Of a stretch of DNA of 60,249 nucleotides, positions 26,589-37,656 are shown piece by piece. Source of the stretch: Gammaproteobacteria bacterium (GTDB lineage: Bacteria; Pseudomonadota; Gammaproteobacteria; SZUA-152); the NCBI GenBank assembly GCA_013152545.1, contig JAADGF010000073.1:1-60249 (forward strand). The letters are read 5' to 3'. The position numbers and the translations under genes were made by a program. The first letter of the stretch is position 1. Each line of letters starts with the position of its first letter. The notes beneath the pieces were generated by a model. It did no database searches and was not told the DNA's origin. It saw nothing but the letters and a program-made list of their open reading frames with translations.

Positions 26589-28747
26589 ACACGTTGTTCG
26601 GCAATAACTTGCGCACTCACATAATCGGTTTTTCCCGTACCTAATACCGGGACAGCAACCACTACCATTATTTTACGCGGCACAACGATTTCACCAATAT
26701 TATCTTGTTGTGCCTGATGCACAATTTTGGCACGATCACTATCTTTTTGCGTCGTCATCAAAATTATTTGTTCACCTTTACGGTCATCCGGCACCGCAAC
26801 TGCGGCATGCTGGGCGTCGGGCCAAACCTTACTGGCAAGCGCCTCAATTGCCGTTAACGAGATCATTTCACCAGCGATCTTGGCAAAACGTTTAGCGCGA
26901 CCACTGATTTTCACAAAACCTTCTTCGTCAATATCCACAATGTCGCCAGTATCGTACCACTCTGTACCATACTCCGTTTCCGGCTTTACTAATTTCCCAG
27001 GATTATCATGTAAAAGATAACCCAACATTATATTTGGCCCTTTCACATATAAGCGCTGCCCCTTTTTCAACCCAGGTACTTTTTCCAGACGTTGTTCCAT
27101 CGCTGGCAATAAACGGCCAACAGTACCTGCTTTATTACCCATGGGCGTGTTGACAGCGATGACAGGGCTGGCTTCTGTGACACCATAGCCTTCAAATATC
27201 CGCACACCGAATTTCGACTCCCACACTTTGCGCACTTCATCTTTTAATTTTTCTGCACCTGCAAATACATAACGCATACTATAAAAATCGTAAGGATGTG
27301 CAAAACGCGCATAGCCTGCAAGAAACGTATTGGTACCAAACATAATAGTCGCATTTATATCATAAGCAATTTCGGGTATAACACGATAATGCAATGGCGA
27401 TGGATACAAAAAAGTTTTCATACCATTCAACGTTGGCAACAACGTTCCTGCTGTCAAACCAAAAGAATGAAATAAAGGCAAAGCGTTAAGCGCAATATCT
27501 TTTATGCTGAAATCAATACGCGATGCCATTTGATTCATGTTCGCTAACAAATTTTGGTGCGACAGCACCACACCCTTTGGCACGCCTTCTGAACCAGAAG
27601 TAAACAATACCACCGCCGCTGAATGAGATGACACACCCCGTTGACGATGACGACGCTTTAAACCCCGATCAAACTTGGAAATTATCACACCACGAATTTT
27701 AGACCGCAAAGGAATTTTCTCTGCAATATCCTCCAGATATAGCACAGTTACTTTGCGCGCTAAGGCTTCAATTGCATCATCCAGCTTTGACATTCTGATA
27801 AAACGTTTTGCCGTAATCACGGTTTTTATTTGCGCTGTTTCACATGCTGAAATCATACCGCTAGCGCCGACGGTAAAATTCAACATGGCGGGAACACGAC
27901 CATAAGCATGTAACCCCCAAAACGTAACCAACGTACTAAGCGCTCCCGGCAACATTACACCGACATATTCATCACGATGACTATAGTGAGTCAACGCTTT
28001 GCCCAACACTAACGACTTGGTGATCAGCGTGTCGTAATCTATGGGTATGCGTTGAATATCTTCCGCAATAATATGTTTGCCACCATGTATTTTACGGGCA
28101 TCCAGCAAACGATCAAACAGCGAGGTCTTATAGTCACTGGTCTCAAACACCATATTCGTCATAATATCGGAAAGAATTTTTCCCGCTTTTTCGCGCCGCG
28201 CCCGACCACGATAGTGATCCGCGATCTCCAGTTTTTGTGGCGCAAAAATATTCAGTGTTATTTCAGGAAATAGTCGTCGCCGAACCAAGCCATGCAGGCG
28301 TGAAAAAGGTGTATATTGAGCACCATCGATACTCACGGGCAACACACTAGCATCACTACGAACGGTAACCAGGCCGGGACCTTGATAGATTTTCATTAAC
28401 GAGCCAGTTACCGTGATTCTACCTTCAGGAAATATCACCACATTCCCTCCCTGTTGCACCCGCTTAATCAAGCTACGCATTGACAATGGATTAGTTGGGT
28501 CGATAGCAAATATTTCGAAAAATGGCCGCACAACACGAATCATCCATGATTTTGCTACCTGTGTATTCACTGCAAATGTTAACTCCACGGGCAAAAAAGC
28601 ATAAAGCAACACGACATCCAGGTACGAGGTATGATTGGCGATAATAATAACATTGTCGTTCAGCCGTTCGAGATTGTCCAAACCATTCACATCCACTTTG
28701 TATAATTTTATTAATAGCCAGCGTAATAAGCGTCGCTGCATTTCCAT
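26585..28747 (-). CDS. aas: Bifunctional 2-acylglycerophosphoethanolamine acyltransferase / acyl-ACP synthetase
   Basis: Aas reacylates lysophosphatidylethanolamine using an acyl-ACP that it makes itself from a fatty acid, ATP and ACP. The N-terminal PlsC-like domain has the NHTSYLD catalytic His-Asp motif (about residue 40) and FPEGR (about 105). The C-terminal AMP-binding domain has FTSGSEGVPKGVVLSH (about 390), GYGVTEASPV and the YDTGD motif. The 720-residue protein starts at MEMQRRLL, where AAGGAG is seven bases upstream; the longer frame adds eleven codons without support. Its usual partner LplT is truncated here, so lysolipid supply may depend on another route. Confidence 0.93.
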   Translation of the reverse strand: MEMQRRLLRWLLIKLYKVDVNGLDNLERLNDNVIIIANHTSYLDVVLLYAFLPVELTFAVNTQVAKSWMIRVVRPFFEIFAIDPTNPLSMRSLIKRVQQGGNVVIFPEGRITVTGSLMKIYQGPGLVTVRSDASVLPVSIDGAQYTPFSRLHGLVRRRLFPEITLNIFAPQKLEIADHYRGRARREKAGKILSDIMTNMVFETSDYKTSLFDRLLDARKIHGGKHIIAEDIQRIPIDYDTLITKSLVLGKALTHYSHRDEYVGVMLPGALSTLVTFWGLHAYGRVPAMLNFTVGASGMISACETAQIKTVITAKRFIRMSKLDDAIEALARKVTVLYLEDIAEKIPLRSKIRGVIISKFDRGLKRRHRQRGVSSHSAAVVLFTSGSEGVPKGVVLSHQNLLANMNQMASRIDFSIKDIALNALPLFHSFGLTAGTLLPTLNGMKTFLYPSPLHYRVIPEIAYDINATIMFGTNTFLAGYARFAHPYDFYSMRYVFAGAEKLKDEVRKVWESKFGVRIFEGYGVTEASPVIAVNTPMGNKAGTVGRLLPAMEQRLEKVPGLKKGQRLYVKGPNIMLGYLLHDNPGKLVKPETEYGTEWYDTGDIVDIDEEGFVKISGRAKRFAKIAGEMISLTAIEALASKVWPDAQHAAVAVPDDRKGEQIILMTTQKDSDRAKIVHQAQQDNIGEIVVPRKIMVVVAVPVLGTGKTDYVSAQVIAEQRV

Positions 28748-29642
28748 TATTATTCTCCTTTTATCGAACACCAAGCCCATTAAAAAAATAGTTAATCAAC
28801 ATCAACGTACCAATACCACGAATACGACACGGCAAAATATCGGTGGTTTATGATAACTTCCGTTTAAAATATAACCCCCTGTTTGAAATAATTGTCCATT
28901 GATGGTTTCAGTCGTTGTTTTTTCACTCAATTGCAAATATCGCAATCACTTTTCGACTAAACCACTCAAGAGACGATTTTTTTATCCGACAAACTCTGCT
29001 TAAATAGCATATTCTATTAACGCAGACAATGTGTGGCAAAACATGTGAGCATGCCCAACGGCTAGAATTCATACTTTTGAGCATTAACATTGGCCACTTA
29101 TGTGGCACAACGCAGCATATAACGTATTCCAAAGTGCCTGTATTAACATTTACAACATGGTCATCTGTACTTTCAAACACCAGATATACCCGTAGCATAC
29201 AGGCAGACATAAAACAAACACCTTGAGCAACAGGCATTTATTTCAATGTACAGATTATTTCCAATAATGTATTTTAAGCGGAGGAAAGGAATGGATAATA
29301 TAGCTCAGAAGCGGCAGTTTTATACACTTGACATGATCGCACAAGCATTCTAAAAGCAGGTGGCACACATAACAACGGACAAAAATGGCTGTTGCGTTAG
29401 TTAAAAATCGTAGAAGTGTAAGAGCAGTGTATTGAATATACACTACACTGCTCAACTTACCTTTGATTTGTTCACCGTTATTTAACAAAAAATTTTGATA
29501 AAAAAAAGCGTGGGGTGTACACCGCTAAACACGCGCGTTATGTTGTGGGCACCATGTTACCGTCATCGGGTAAATCAACGATAAACAACATAGCCGTTAC
29601 CCTCTTTTCATTCATGCACTGCTAACCAAGCAATCTCAAGCC
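28748..29642. other. Long AT-rich intergenic region
   Basis: Nearly 900 bases without a frame I would call a gene; the longest minus-strand frames have no ribosome site or recognisable content. TATGTTGT near 29538 and ACAACATA near 29585 form an inverted repeat. A GGTGTACACC palindrome beside a T run (29497-29522, minus strand) could end the cysC transcript. Confidence 0.45.
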
Positions 29643-30260
29643 TCAATTACCAACAAACACACCTCGCTGCGATAACAGCGCCAACACCTGCTCAGCACAA
29701 TGCTCTAAACGCTCATCAGCAGTGTTCACCACTAACTCCGGCTTGTCCGGCGCTTCATATGGTGACGAAATCCCAGTAAACTCTTTGATTTCGCCTGAAC
29801 GCGCTTTTTTGTACATACCTTTCACGTCCCGTTGCTCACAAACCTCTAAGGGGCAATTGCAATAAATCTCAAGAAACTCACCATGGGGAAAAATATCACG
29901 CGCTTTGTTTCGCTCTGAACGAAACGGCGAAATAAATGCCGTTAGCGTAATCACACCCGCTTCCATCATTAATTTGGCAACTTCCGCGATACGTCGGATA
30001 TTCTCAGAACGATCCTCTATTGAAAAACTAAGATCACCACATAAACCATGACGTACATTATCGCCATCCAAGACAAACGTACGACAACCACGTTGGTGTA
30101 GCATTTCCTCGACACAATGCGCCAAGGTAGACTTACCAGCGCCAGAGAATCCGGTAAACCATAAAATGATACTCTTGTGATCATTCTGCTGCTGGCGTCG
30201 CTCTCGCGTCACAGTAGCATGGTGCCATACAATATCGGGACTTTTAATTTTGTTGCTCAT
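29643..30260 (-). CDS. cysC: Adenylylsulfate kinase
   Basis: Phosphorylates APS at the 3'-hydroxyl to give PAPS, the sulfate donor for sulfotransferases and a sulfur assimilation intermediate. The 205 residues contain the P-loop GFSGAGKS (about 37-44), the APS-binding [10 protein letters not shown] (about 68-77), FISPFRSER (about 110) and the closing-lid region around [18 protein letters not shown]. No cysDN lies next to it. It directly follows a polysaccharide gene on the same strand, which raises the possibility that PAPS feeds sulfation of a surface polysaccharide, but no sulfotransferase is in view. Confidence 0.95.
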   Translation of the reverse strand: MSNKIKSPDIVWHHATVTRERRQQQNDHKSIILWFTGFSGAGKSTLAHCVEEMLHQRGCRTFVLDGDNVRHGLCGDLSFSIEDRSENIRRIAEVAKLMMEAGVITLTAFISPFRSERNKARDIFPHGEFLEIYCNCPLEVCEQRDVKGMYKKARSGEIKEFTGISSPYEAPDKPELVVNTADERLEHCAEQVLALLSQRGVFVGN

Positions 30261-30318
30261 ACACTATAAATAGAGGAGGTTAATTCAATAAAAATAGACA
30301 ATAAAATCATTATAAACA

Positions 30319-32298
30319 TTAACTTACTGCTCGTGACGAATTGAGTCCTTCAACATTAACAAGTTTAGACACTTTCTTAAACTCATGATTAATCTTCATG
30401 AGTTGCCATACGGGATCAACAATATCACACTGCGGTACATAACCTGACACCATCGTCTTTAGGATGTTTCGAACCTTCTCACTATCAAACGCGACACTGG
30501 CCGTTTCCAGTGTCACGAGAATTTTGGATAGCTCCTCCCAAGGAATTTCCAATTCTTTCGCACGCATAATACGTGGGTGATCAGTGCCTGATACATTATC
30601 ACCAATCAACAACTCTTCATATAACTTTTCGCCTGGTCGGAGCCCCGTAAAAACAATCGCGATATCGCCATCGGGGTTATCGCTGTCGCAAACTTTCAAA
30701 CCACTTAGCTTAATCATGCGCCTTGCCAGATCTGCAATTTTTACAGTTTCCCCCATATCCAGAACAAATACATCGCCCCCCTGCGCCATTGCTCCGGCTT
30801 GTAAAACCAGCTGCGCCGCTTCGGGTATTGTCATAAAATAGCGCGTAATTTCAGAATGGGTGACGGTAATAGGGCCACCCTGCCGAATTTGTTGTCGAAA
30901 CAGTGGTACCACGGACCCAGACGAGCCCAGTACATTACCGAACCTCACCATACAAAAACGGGTTTTAGACTGTTGTTTTGCCAAAGCTTGCAACACCAAC
31001 TCAGCTGAGCGTTTTGTGGCACCCATAATATTGGTTGGACGTACTGCCTTGTCCGTGGAGACCAATACAAAGGTCTCCACTTCCGCCTCCATCGCAGTCC
31101 ATGCCGTACGCCAAGTGCCAAACAAATTATTTACAACACCTTCGATGGGATTGTGCTCTACAAGGGGCACATGCTTATACGCAGCCGCATGGTAAATTGT
31201 CTGAACACCAAATGAACGAATCACTGACGCCACACGCCGCCTGTGCGTCACCGACCCCAACACACACTGTAAATCGATAGAGCGATACAAATGCCCCTTT
31301 TTCTGGCCTAATGTTTTTAACTCTTGCTCTATTTTATATAAGGCGAATTCAGATGCTTCGAATAACACGAGCCTTTTAGGAGCCAATGCCATCATCTGGC
31401 GACACAGCTCAGACCCTATAGAACCACCCGCACCAGTCACCATCACCACTTTGTTTTTAATGCATTTAAACAACAGCGCCTCATTCGGCGGTACAGGATC
31501 CCGACCTAATAAATCGGCAATATCCACCTCCTGGATGTCATCCACTTGCGCCTGACCGGATACTAAATCGGCCAATCCAGGAATAGTACGCACATAAACA
31601 GGTAAAGGTTCCAGCTTCGCTAAAATCTCACGACGCCTAACGCGCGATGCAGAAGGAATAGCAAGAAGCACCTGTGTTATTCCCAGCGAATGAATAACCT
31701 TTGACAACGCTGAGGGAGAATAAACTTTTATGCCCTTGATTACTGTATCCACCAAATCGCTTTTTTCGTCAACAAACGCAACGGGGTTATATTCCCGACC
31801 AGACTGCAAACCATTGACCAGTTGAATACCTGAGGAGCCTGCACCATATACAGCCACCTTTTCACGCTGCATCGATGCCCACTGGTTTTCGTGAAAATAA
31901 TCCCTTACCAATAAACGGCTACCACCTATGTATAACAACGCAAAAGCCCAATAAATTATAAAAATTGCGGGTGAAATTTGTCCAACATGAATAAAAGCAG
32001 CAAATACAAACAACGATAACGATGAAAGCGTCACTCCCGTAATAATCATATAAAACGCCTTTGCCCCCATATACCGAATAACCGCACGATATAGACCGAG
32101 TTGAATAAAAATGGGAACAGAAATAACGGGGATGACCAGCAATAACCAGCGAGCACTTGCGGTAACCACGGAAAATTCACCGGACTGCAAAAACCATGCA
32201 GACCAAAACGCAAAAGGTAAAAAAATGGAATCCGAAAAAATTAAAATCGCCCTTTTTTTACCACGAGGTAAGCGCAACAATTTTTGAGAGATGGACAT
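30319..32298 (-). CDS. Membrane-bound nucleotide-sugar dehydratase/epimerase (WbpM/CapD family)
   Basis: Makes a modified UDP-GlcNAc-type sugar for capsule, O-antigen or glycans. 659 residues. Four hydrophobic helices lie in the first about 130 residues. A CoA-binding-like Rossmann fold (GAGSSGIQL, about 150) comes next. The catalytic SDR domain starts with TGAGGSIGSELCRQ (about 290), and VSTDKAVRPTNIMGATKR (about 410) is the family's active-site region, where Met replaces the classical SDR Tyr (MGxTK). Of the WbpM, PglF or CapD activities I cannot choose one from sequence. The rest of a polysaccharide cluster is not adjacent. Confidence 0.88.
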   Translation of the reverse strand: MSISQKLLRLPRGKKRAILIFSDSIFLPFAFWSAWFLQSGEFSVVTASARWLLLVIPVISVPIFIQLGLYRAVIRYMGAKAFYMIITGVTLSSLSLFVFAAFIHVGQISPAIFIIYWAFALLYIGGSRLLVRDYFHENQWASMQREKVAVYGAGSSGIQLVNGLQSGREYNPVAFVDEKSDLVDTVIKGIKVYSPSALSKVIHSLGITQVLLAIPSASRVRRREILAKLEPLPVYVRTIPGLADLVSGQAQVDDIQEVDIADLLGRDPVPPNEALLFKCIKNKVVMVTGAGGSIGSELCRQMMALAPKRLVLFEASEFALYKIEQELKTLGQKKGHLYRSIDLQCVLGSVTHRRRVASVIRSFGVQTIYHAAAYKHVPLVEHNPIEGVVNNLFGTWRTAWTAMEAEVETFVLVSTDKAVRPTNIMGATKRSAELVLQALAKQQSKTRFCMVRFGNVLGSSGSVVPLFRQQIRQGGPITVTHSEITRYFMTIPEAAQLVLQAGAMAQGGDVFVLDMGETVKIADLARRMIKLSGLKVCDSDNPDGDIAIVFTGLRPGEKLYEELLIGDNVSGTDHPRIMRAKELEIPWEELSKILVTLETASVAFDSEKVRNILKTMVSGYVPQCDIVDPVWQLMKINHEFKKVSKLVNVEGLNSSRAVS

Positions 32299-32463
32299 AT
32301 TATATTGTTATCATCATCATAGTTTTAACATTATGATTATATTAATAAAACGACCCTAATAGCTAAACTTAGCATAATAATCAAAATATTCACTGCCGAT
32401 ACCGATACTTTTTATTATCATCTGCTCGCTTAGGCACTCCAGCAAAACTATAAATCACCAACT

Positions 32464-32501
32464 AAGAAACCCTTTTAACGCAATACATACAAGGGTTTCT
32501 T
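32464..32501. terminator. 11-bp perfect inverted repeat
   Basis: AAGAAACCCTT and AAGGGTTTCTT separated by 16 bases form a perfect 11-bp stem. No long T run follows on either strand, so a terminator role is weak. It might also be the relic of a transposon end or a regulatory hairpin about 165 bp upstream of the sugar dehydratase gene. Confidence 0.35.
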
Positions 32502-32814
32502 GGCGTTTGAGCACCCTGATTGAAACGCTTTTTTCGATCGACAAAACAATGATTCAGATTAAATTCAGACAGTAGTAACGTGTCTATTCTTAATCCTGTT
32601 TTGTCAATATGCCAACACTTGAAATTACGTCATAGCACATTGCTTCATCTGATTAATACCACAAATACAGCATAAAAACAGACATTGCTCAGCCCCATCA
32701 GGGAATTTTCCATTTTAAGATGCATCACATTTCATTCGGGAATATATTGCTCAACGAGAGACATAACCTATTAATTGTAGTACTCTTTTATTTTCATTGA
32801 TAGAAAATACAACG

Positions 32815-33045
32815 GGGAAAACACTTGGATGTAATGCAAACGACGCGTTTGGACCACCATGGTATTGTGGCGGGTATTATTGGTGAACTCAAGCAAGGTA
32901 AAGTCTCATGTCTTTGACAATATGCCAGCAAGTCACCAAGCGTTGTTGATCTGGGCACAAAAGCAAACAGGTGAAACGCTGGAAACAATTCATTGTGATG
33001 GAGGCAACAAAGATACTTGGCGACGAGTAACAAGTATACGTAAGG
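32815..33045 (+). pseudogene. IS110-family transposase fragment, frameshifted
   Basis: Three short pieces in different frames follow the order of the IS110 N-terminal DEDD domain. KHLDVMQTTRLDHHG is near 32818. KVKSHVFDNMPASHQALLIW starts near 32898 and corresponds to the VFDNTPxGHxALLxWL block. VMEATKILGDE is near 33000 and corresponds to CMEATGxYxDE. The frame changes and the missing C-terminal half mean it is dead. No ends or target duplications are visible. Confidence 0.65.
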
Positions 33046-33065
33046 AACGTGCACCGTCCTAAGTC

Positions 33066-33250
33066 ACTCTGGGCGGGCCCGCCGCCCGATCAACCGGCAG
33101 TGATATTTTGACTTACGATCCATCCCGGGGCCACGAGGTGTCGTTGCGCCTGCTGGATGGGTATAGCCACTATCTGCAAAGCGACCAATATCCGCCTTGC
33201 TCTGACCTTGCGCCTTACTGGGTTGTACCACCTGCTCTTTCTATTGAATA
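33066..33250 (+). pseudogene. IS66-family transposase fragment
   Basis: Directly after the IS110 remnant a plus-strand frame reads TYDPSRGHEVSLRLLDGYSH, then YLQSDQY, the block around the catalytic region of IS66 TnpC proteins (YDPSRGxEVxxxLLxGYxGYLQSDGY). Just before it GGPPPDQPAVIF appears in another frame, so a frameshift breaks the match. Only about 50-60 codons survive. After it, to 33543, I see no gene; a C9 run at about 33284 may be a mutation hot spot. Confidence 0.7.
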
Positions 33251-33543
33251 ATGGTTCCAATAGTCCGACAAGAACAGCGGCCCCCCCCCAAAAAAGATGC
33301 GCTGCTCTCAAAAACATTGGTCTACATGAACAATTTCAAGATATGGCTAACGGTCATTTTATTATTAGGAAATTGGAGCGCAACTACAGTAAAGAAAAAG
33401 TAATGAAATCATATGAATCATTGCCGAACATACTAACACATCCTATTTCAAGAATAGGAATTGGGATATAAGTCAAAAGGGCTAATCCTGTTGCGTAAGC
33501 TATCTTACAGTTAAACAATGGGATTGCCCTATTCTTATCTTCT

Positions 33544-36456
33544 TTACCCTTTGGTATCTCCGAGAGACTCAGGCACACTGTTCGGATCAGCCGGATTACT
33601 TCCCGAGGCTATTTCATCGCCATCAAGAAATCCGTCCTCGTCACGATCGATGGCCATGCGTACACCGGAACCAGGAGGTGTACAGGTATAAGTGATTTCA
33701 TGATGTTTCTTGGTCGCAAGCTTGCGTAACGTTGCATTGCTGATGGCACGTTGATTGGCACGATTTGTCTGAAACATTCCCTGACCGCTGTACAAATAAC
33801 CCTTGTCATAACTGGTCACAATGAGGTCACATTCCCCTTGTTCGGCTCGCGCAATTAGTAAGTTAATCCTCGCTCTCGCATTCCTCCTGTATTTTTTGGT
33901 CAGCGTGATCTGTTGCCCGACGATAGGTGCCAGATTACTATCAAACGCTAACATGAATTGTTCTACTTGCCGACGTTGGATGATACCTTGAAGGCCTAAC
34001 ATGAAACCAGAATTACCTGGATCTCCTGAAAAGGCAGTGCCCGGCAGTCGAGGAGCAAACACGGTCGCCGTAAAGAAGCGAAATAGGGTGTCCGTGCTGC
34101 CATCGTGTAAAAATCCAAACCCACGTACCTGGTCGCCCATAAACCCATCAAGTCCAAATAACGAACCTGGTAAAAAAAAGTCCGCATCCGGCATGCCAAA
34201 CATACCCACTTTTTGGTATAAATTTCGCAAATGAGGCACTTTAAATACCTGGGTTTCATTTTCAAAAGAGTAACGCCCATCCGTACCAAAAAAACCGGGT
34301 TTTGCAACGCCAAACTCGCTATTTCCGGCAGGGTTAAGCACATGACATCCGTTGCAATTAAAAAATGTATCCGAACGATCACCAAAATAAAAATCATGCC
34401 CTGCTTGTTGATCGGGCGTCAATGAATTATCTAAGTTACGGATTGGATTCGGCGGATAAGTAATTTGGAGAACAAAGTCGCTAAACGCTTGAATCTCATC
34501 AGCAGTCAATTCATCGTGACGACCGTTCAATCCCACAAACGCAACGTTAAACTTTTTAAATGCCGCATCTTCATCAAACGCGCCGCTATCAGGCTGCGCA
34601 TTAGAGGTGTCATTACCCCCGGTACGATCACCGCGCCAATGCATGGCGCCATGATTCGCGAGTCCGCGCAAACTTTGAGTTGTCATTGGACCTTTCAATG
34701 GCAGAAAATGCTCTGAGATACCCGAACCGACCTGATCTGGCATGAGAATGAAAGGTCCCGGATTGTTGAGTAAGCTGATATCAGGATCTCCAAGATCCCA
34801 GGCCAGACTGTCAAGATCGCCGAATACATGGCAACTCGCGCATGCCGTATCACCGTGGCTGGAGGTAAACGCGGCATCATAAAGAAAGCGCCGACCTTGC
34901 ACGATGCTTTGTGGCTCCGGATTGTACATGGCAACGGTCGAAATTTCAGAACGCTGTTCAAGATCAATGATAGAAATGGCGTTGTTAAAACGTGTCAGTA
35001 CATACATGCGTCCGCGGGCTTCATCCAGTACGATACCGCTGGGGCCACCGCCTGAAACACTGATGTGGTTTGCGCTGTCTGGTATAAAACTATCGTCCTC
35101 CAGTTGTGCGGTAGAGAAAACGCCAATTTTGCTTGACCCAAAGGCCGTCACGTATAACCATCTACCGTCTCGCGTAAAGGCCATATCCATCGGAAATGCC
35201 AAACTGCGTTGGTTTTCGTCATTCGGTATAGGGGCGCAACACGTGCTGTAATCAATGTGTTTATTTAGGTGACGTGGCGTAACACCACCTGATTGATCCA
35301 ATATTGTTATGCGGCTTTCATGAAGGTGGCCGCGCACAGTTTGACCAGCAAAGATACCTTCCCCTTCAAATCGATTTTCATTCAGCGCTTCAGTATTAGT
35401 CACATAGACATGGCCATTGGCCGGATTGACGGCCATATTGTAGATAACCGTACCCACTCCCGAGTATGCACTGCGGGTCTTAACAAGCTCAGGTGGATTT
35501 TTCATTGCATCGATAACGAATACATCGTTATCGGGCAAAGAAAACCGTACCTGATCGTCCCATTGACGCCCTAACTCATCAAGCCAGTGAGTGCCGTTAT
35601 ACTTCACAATTAAACCATTTAAGGGCTGTGTGTTGCCTTTAAAATTGACTAAAGGCGCAGGCAAGCCACCGTTAGCGCTGACGACAGACTCCGGTATCGT
35701 CGTCGTTCGATTGCCGGTGAAAAAGCCCGCAGCGTACACACGTTCGCCATTATTCGACACCGCAAGTGCACGCGGCGTGTCCGTAAATAATGTAATAATA
35801 TTCAAGGGCGTGCCACCCGCTTTACGTCCAAGTTTCTCAGTATCAAACACCCATACATCAGCACGGCCAATACCCGGTGTGGTTAATTGTGGATCAAAAG
35901 GCGCATGTTGGCCGCGGTGCGCAGTGGTAATAAACGCGCGTCGATGTTTTTTCTTTTTACCGGCAAAGACAATATCCCGTGGTTCATCACCAACCAGCAG
36001 TGTACGTACAACGCGATATTCATCATGATCATGATCAACATCGACAATACTGATACTGTCAGACAAGTGATTGACCACCCAAACTTCATCGTTATTCGGT
36101 GCAGCCACCGCGACAGGTTCGAGGCCGACGGGTACGGACGCAATGGGTGTTAAGCCTTTACGGGAAACCCGAAAAATTTCCAATCTACTGTCAGGGGTGT
36201 TTACGACATACAATTGCTTACCATTAGGGGATAACGCCAAAGGCCGCACCTGGCCGGATTCAAATAGCGTAAATGATGAAGCGGCAGGGGGGGAGGTGGA
36301 ATGCGCAAATACCACGCTGGTTTGCACTAATATCAACAATAATACGACGGTAAAAATTAAAGGAAAGTGAAAAGAACCACTTGTTACACTCCTTGTTACA
36401 ATACTCCTTGTTATTATAGTTATATTCCCGCAAACAAAAAACGCATTAAGTTTCAT
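33544..36456 (-). CDS. Exported beta-propeller / di-haem cytochrome c fusion protein
   Basis: 970 residues. An N-terminal signal or anchor ([19 protein letters not shown], about 33-51) leads into a YVTN-type beta-propeller (about 60-520) with blades such as [17 protein letters not shown] and [21 protein letters not shown] MauG/cytochrome-c-peroxidase-like part follows with two haem sites, CASCH (about 538) and CNGCH (about 702). The C-terminus has one calcium-binding thrombospondin type 3-like repeat, [26 protein letters not shown] lies seven bases before the ATG. It should be a periplasmic or cell-surface redox protein; the substrate is unknown. It lies downstream of the buf genes but 340 bp apart. 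Confidence 0.82.
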   Translation of the reverse strand: MKLNAFFVCGNITIITRSIVTRSVTSGSFHFPLIFTVVLLLILVQTSVVFAHSTSPPAASSFTLFESGQVRPLALSPNGKQLYVVNTPDSRLEIFRVSRKGLTPIASVPVGLEPVAVAAPNNDEVWVVNHLSDSISIVDVDHDHDEYRVVRTLLVGDEPRDIVFAGKKKKHRRAFITTAHRGQHAPFDPQLTTPGIGRADVWVFDTEKLGRKAGGTPLNIITLFTDTPRALAVSNNGERVYAAGFFTGNRTTTIPESVVSANGGLPAPLVNFKGNTQPLNGLIVKYNGTHWLDELGRQWDDQVRFSLPDNDVFVIDAMKNPPELVKTRSAYSGVGTVIYNMAVNPANGHVYVTNTEALNENRFEGEGIFAGQTVRGHLHESRITILDQSGGVTPRHLNKHIDYSTCCAPIPNDENQRSLAFPMDMAFTRDGRWLYVTAFGSSKIGVFSTAQLEDDSFIPDSANHISVSGGGPSGIVLDEARGRMYVLTRFNNAISIIDLEQRSEISTVAMYNPEPQSIVQGRRFLYDAAFTSSHGDTACASCHVFGDLDSLAWDLGDPDISLLNNPGPFILMPDQVGSGISEHFLPLKGPMTTQSLRGLANHGAMHWRGDRTGGNDTSNAQPDSGAFDEDAAFKKFNVAFVGLNGRHDELTADEIQAFSDFVLQITYPPNPIRNLDNSLTPDQQAGHDFYFGDRSDTFFNCNGCHVLNPAGNSEFGVAKPGFFGTDGRYSFENETQVFKVPHLRNLYQKVGMFGMPDADFFLPGSLFGLDGFMGDQVRGFGFLHDGSTDTLFRFFTATVFAPRLPGTAFSGDPGNSGFMLGLQGIIQRRQVEQFMLAFDSNLAPIVGQQITLTKKYRRNARARINLLIARAEQGECDLIVTSYDKGYLYSGQGMFQTNRANQRAISNATLRKLATKKHHEITYTCTPPGSGVRMAIDRDEDGFLDGDEIASGSNPADPNSVPESLGDTKG

Positions 36457-36795
36457 TAACTAGCTCCTTTAGGTAATGATATCCATTAGCTCTTTAGATT
36501 TATTACACACTCAGGCCGGGTTTGGCCCAAGACACAGTGAAAATCAACGCTATACTTATATAAAACCAAACATAACGCCATCGGCAATACCTTTGAATCC
36601 ATGACACAACACCGCGCAGACCGACATCACAAACGACCGTTATTACGTGCTATAACGGAGATTAACAACTGTTCGGGGAAGCAATTTTGACCAGTGGGCA
36701 CATATTTTCAATTAATTTATTCGACACAAAAAATGCGCTCATTCCTAACACAGTTATCGAACCGATCACCGGTAAACAATAGTGACAATCGTAGG
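36457..36795. other. Intergenic region
   Basis: 340 bases between the buf operon's end and the start of the cytochrome fusion gene, all reading in the minus direction. It should hold the cytochrome gene's promoter. No gene or clear terminator is visible. Confidence 0.4.
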
Positions 36796-37656
36796 TCACT
36801 CTTCTGTCATGGCAAGGTGTGAAATCATTTCGTTTGACAGCCAGGACTTTAAAATACTCGCTGCTCGCATGGGTAACTGATTAGGATCATCAACTAACCC
36901 TACCAAGGCTTCACACATCTGCGAAAAATTCCCTCCTTCGGCAATACACAACAATAATTTTGCTTCATCCTGATCCAGTGTACGATACTGTGTAGACAAC
37001 CCCTTCCGCCAGACAACACACTGTTCGGTGGTATCAAGCAATTTTGGAACGGCTATTTTCGCGGCATCATGATTTATTTCATTGGTCGCTCTCCAAAGCG
37101 GTAAAATATTCCACTGATATTTAAACCAACGTATCGAAGGATGTAATTTTATTGTTAACTCAGGCCATTTCCCTGCTGGGATCTGGGCCGCATCCAACTC
37201 TGTTGCCACAACAGCATTGGGTGCATCAAATGCGGTAATAAAAGCCCACTCCAACACTGCCAGCTCCGCCAGATATGGAGACTCATTATAGGGCGAAGTC
37301 CGGGACAAAAAATCCACCATGTGCTGCCCAAACCAGCGCAGTGAAGGGTTTTTTGATGGAAAGGTATCAGTATAACGCTCACACAACTGATAAAAGGCGT
37401 TGTCACCCAACAAGACACTGATAGAGGTATAGTCTTTTTCTAACGATTCGGCAAGCCTGGCGTAATAGGCATTGCTGTAAATCGCCAGTCGTGCATCATT
37501 AGCAAACGTCTTAGTACTAACAATATGTGTTGCAATAGCGGAATCACCATGCATAAGATATTGCTTAAAAATATTTTGCAAATCTTTCAGCTTGGGAACA
37601 ACCTTACTTTGTACTAAGCGGTGTTGTCCCTGAGAATGCTGTTTTGGCGATGTCAT
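36796..37656 (-). CDS. bufC: DUF2063-type partner protein of a DUF692 enzyme (BufC-like)
   Basis: 286 residues. The N-terminal 110 residues match the DUF2063 domain, for example LKDLQNIFKQYLMHGD, YSNAYYARLAESLEKDYTSI and FPSKNPSLRWFGQHMVDFL. Proteins of this type accompany DUF692 oxidases and are thought to recognise and present the precursor peptide. It overlaps bufB by 4 bp (ATGA), so translation is coupled. The C-terminal half (about 160-286) is less conserved and probably completes the peptide-binding fold. The gene name is a functional guess from the three-gene arrangement. Confidence 0.85.
   Translation of the reverse strand: MTSPKQHSQGQHRLVQSKVVPKLKDLQNIFKQYLMHGDSAIATHIVSTKTFANDARLAIYSNAYYARLAESLEKDYTSISVLLGDNAFYQLCERYTDTFPSKNPSLRWFGQHMVDFLSRTSPYNESPYLAELAVLEWAFITAFDAPNAVVATELDAAQIPAGKWPELTIKLHPSIRWFKYQWNILPLWRATNEINHDAAKIAVPKLLDTTEQCVVWRKGLSTQYRTLDQDEAKLLLCIAEGGNFSQMCEALVGLVDDPNQLPMRAASILKSWLSNEMISHLAMTEE

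Noticed and set aside
28923-29488. Two minus-strand frames in the gap between aas and cysC
   Set aside because: No ribosome site, no known motif, and composition like the surrounding non-coding DNA.
32859-33062. A 67-codon plus-strand frame as an intact small gene
   Set aside because: It is one frame of a decayed IS110-like transposase; the conserved blocks before and after it lie in other frames.
33390-36370. Many plus-strand reading frames of 60-150 codons opposite the cytochrome fusion gene
   Set aside because: They are shadows of the long minus-strand gene, have no ribosome sites and contain no recognisable motifs.
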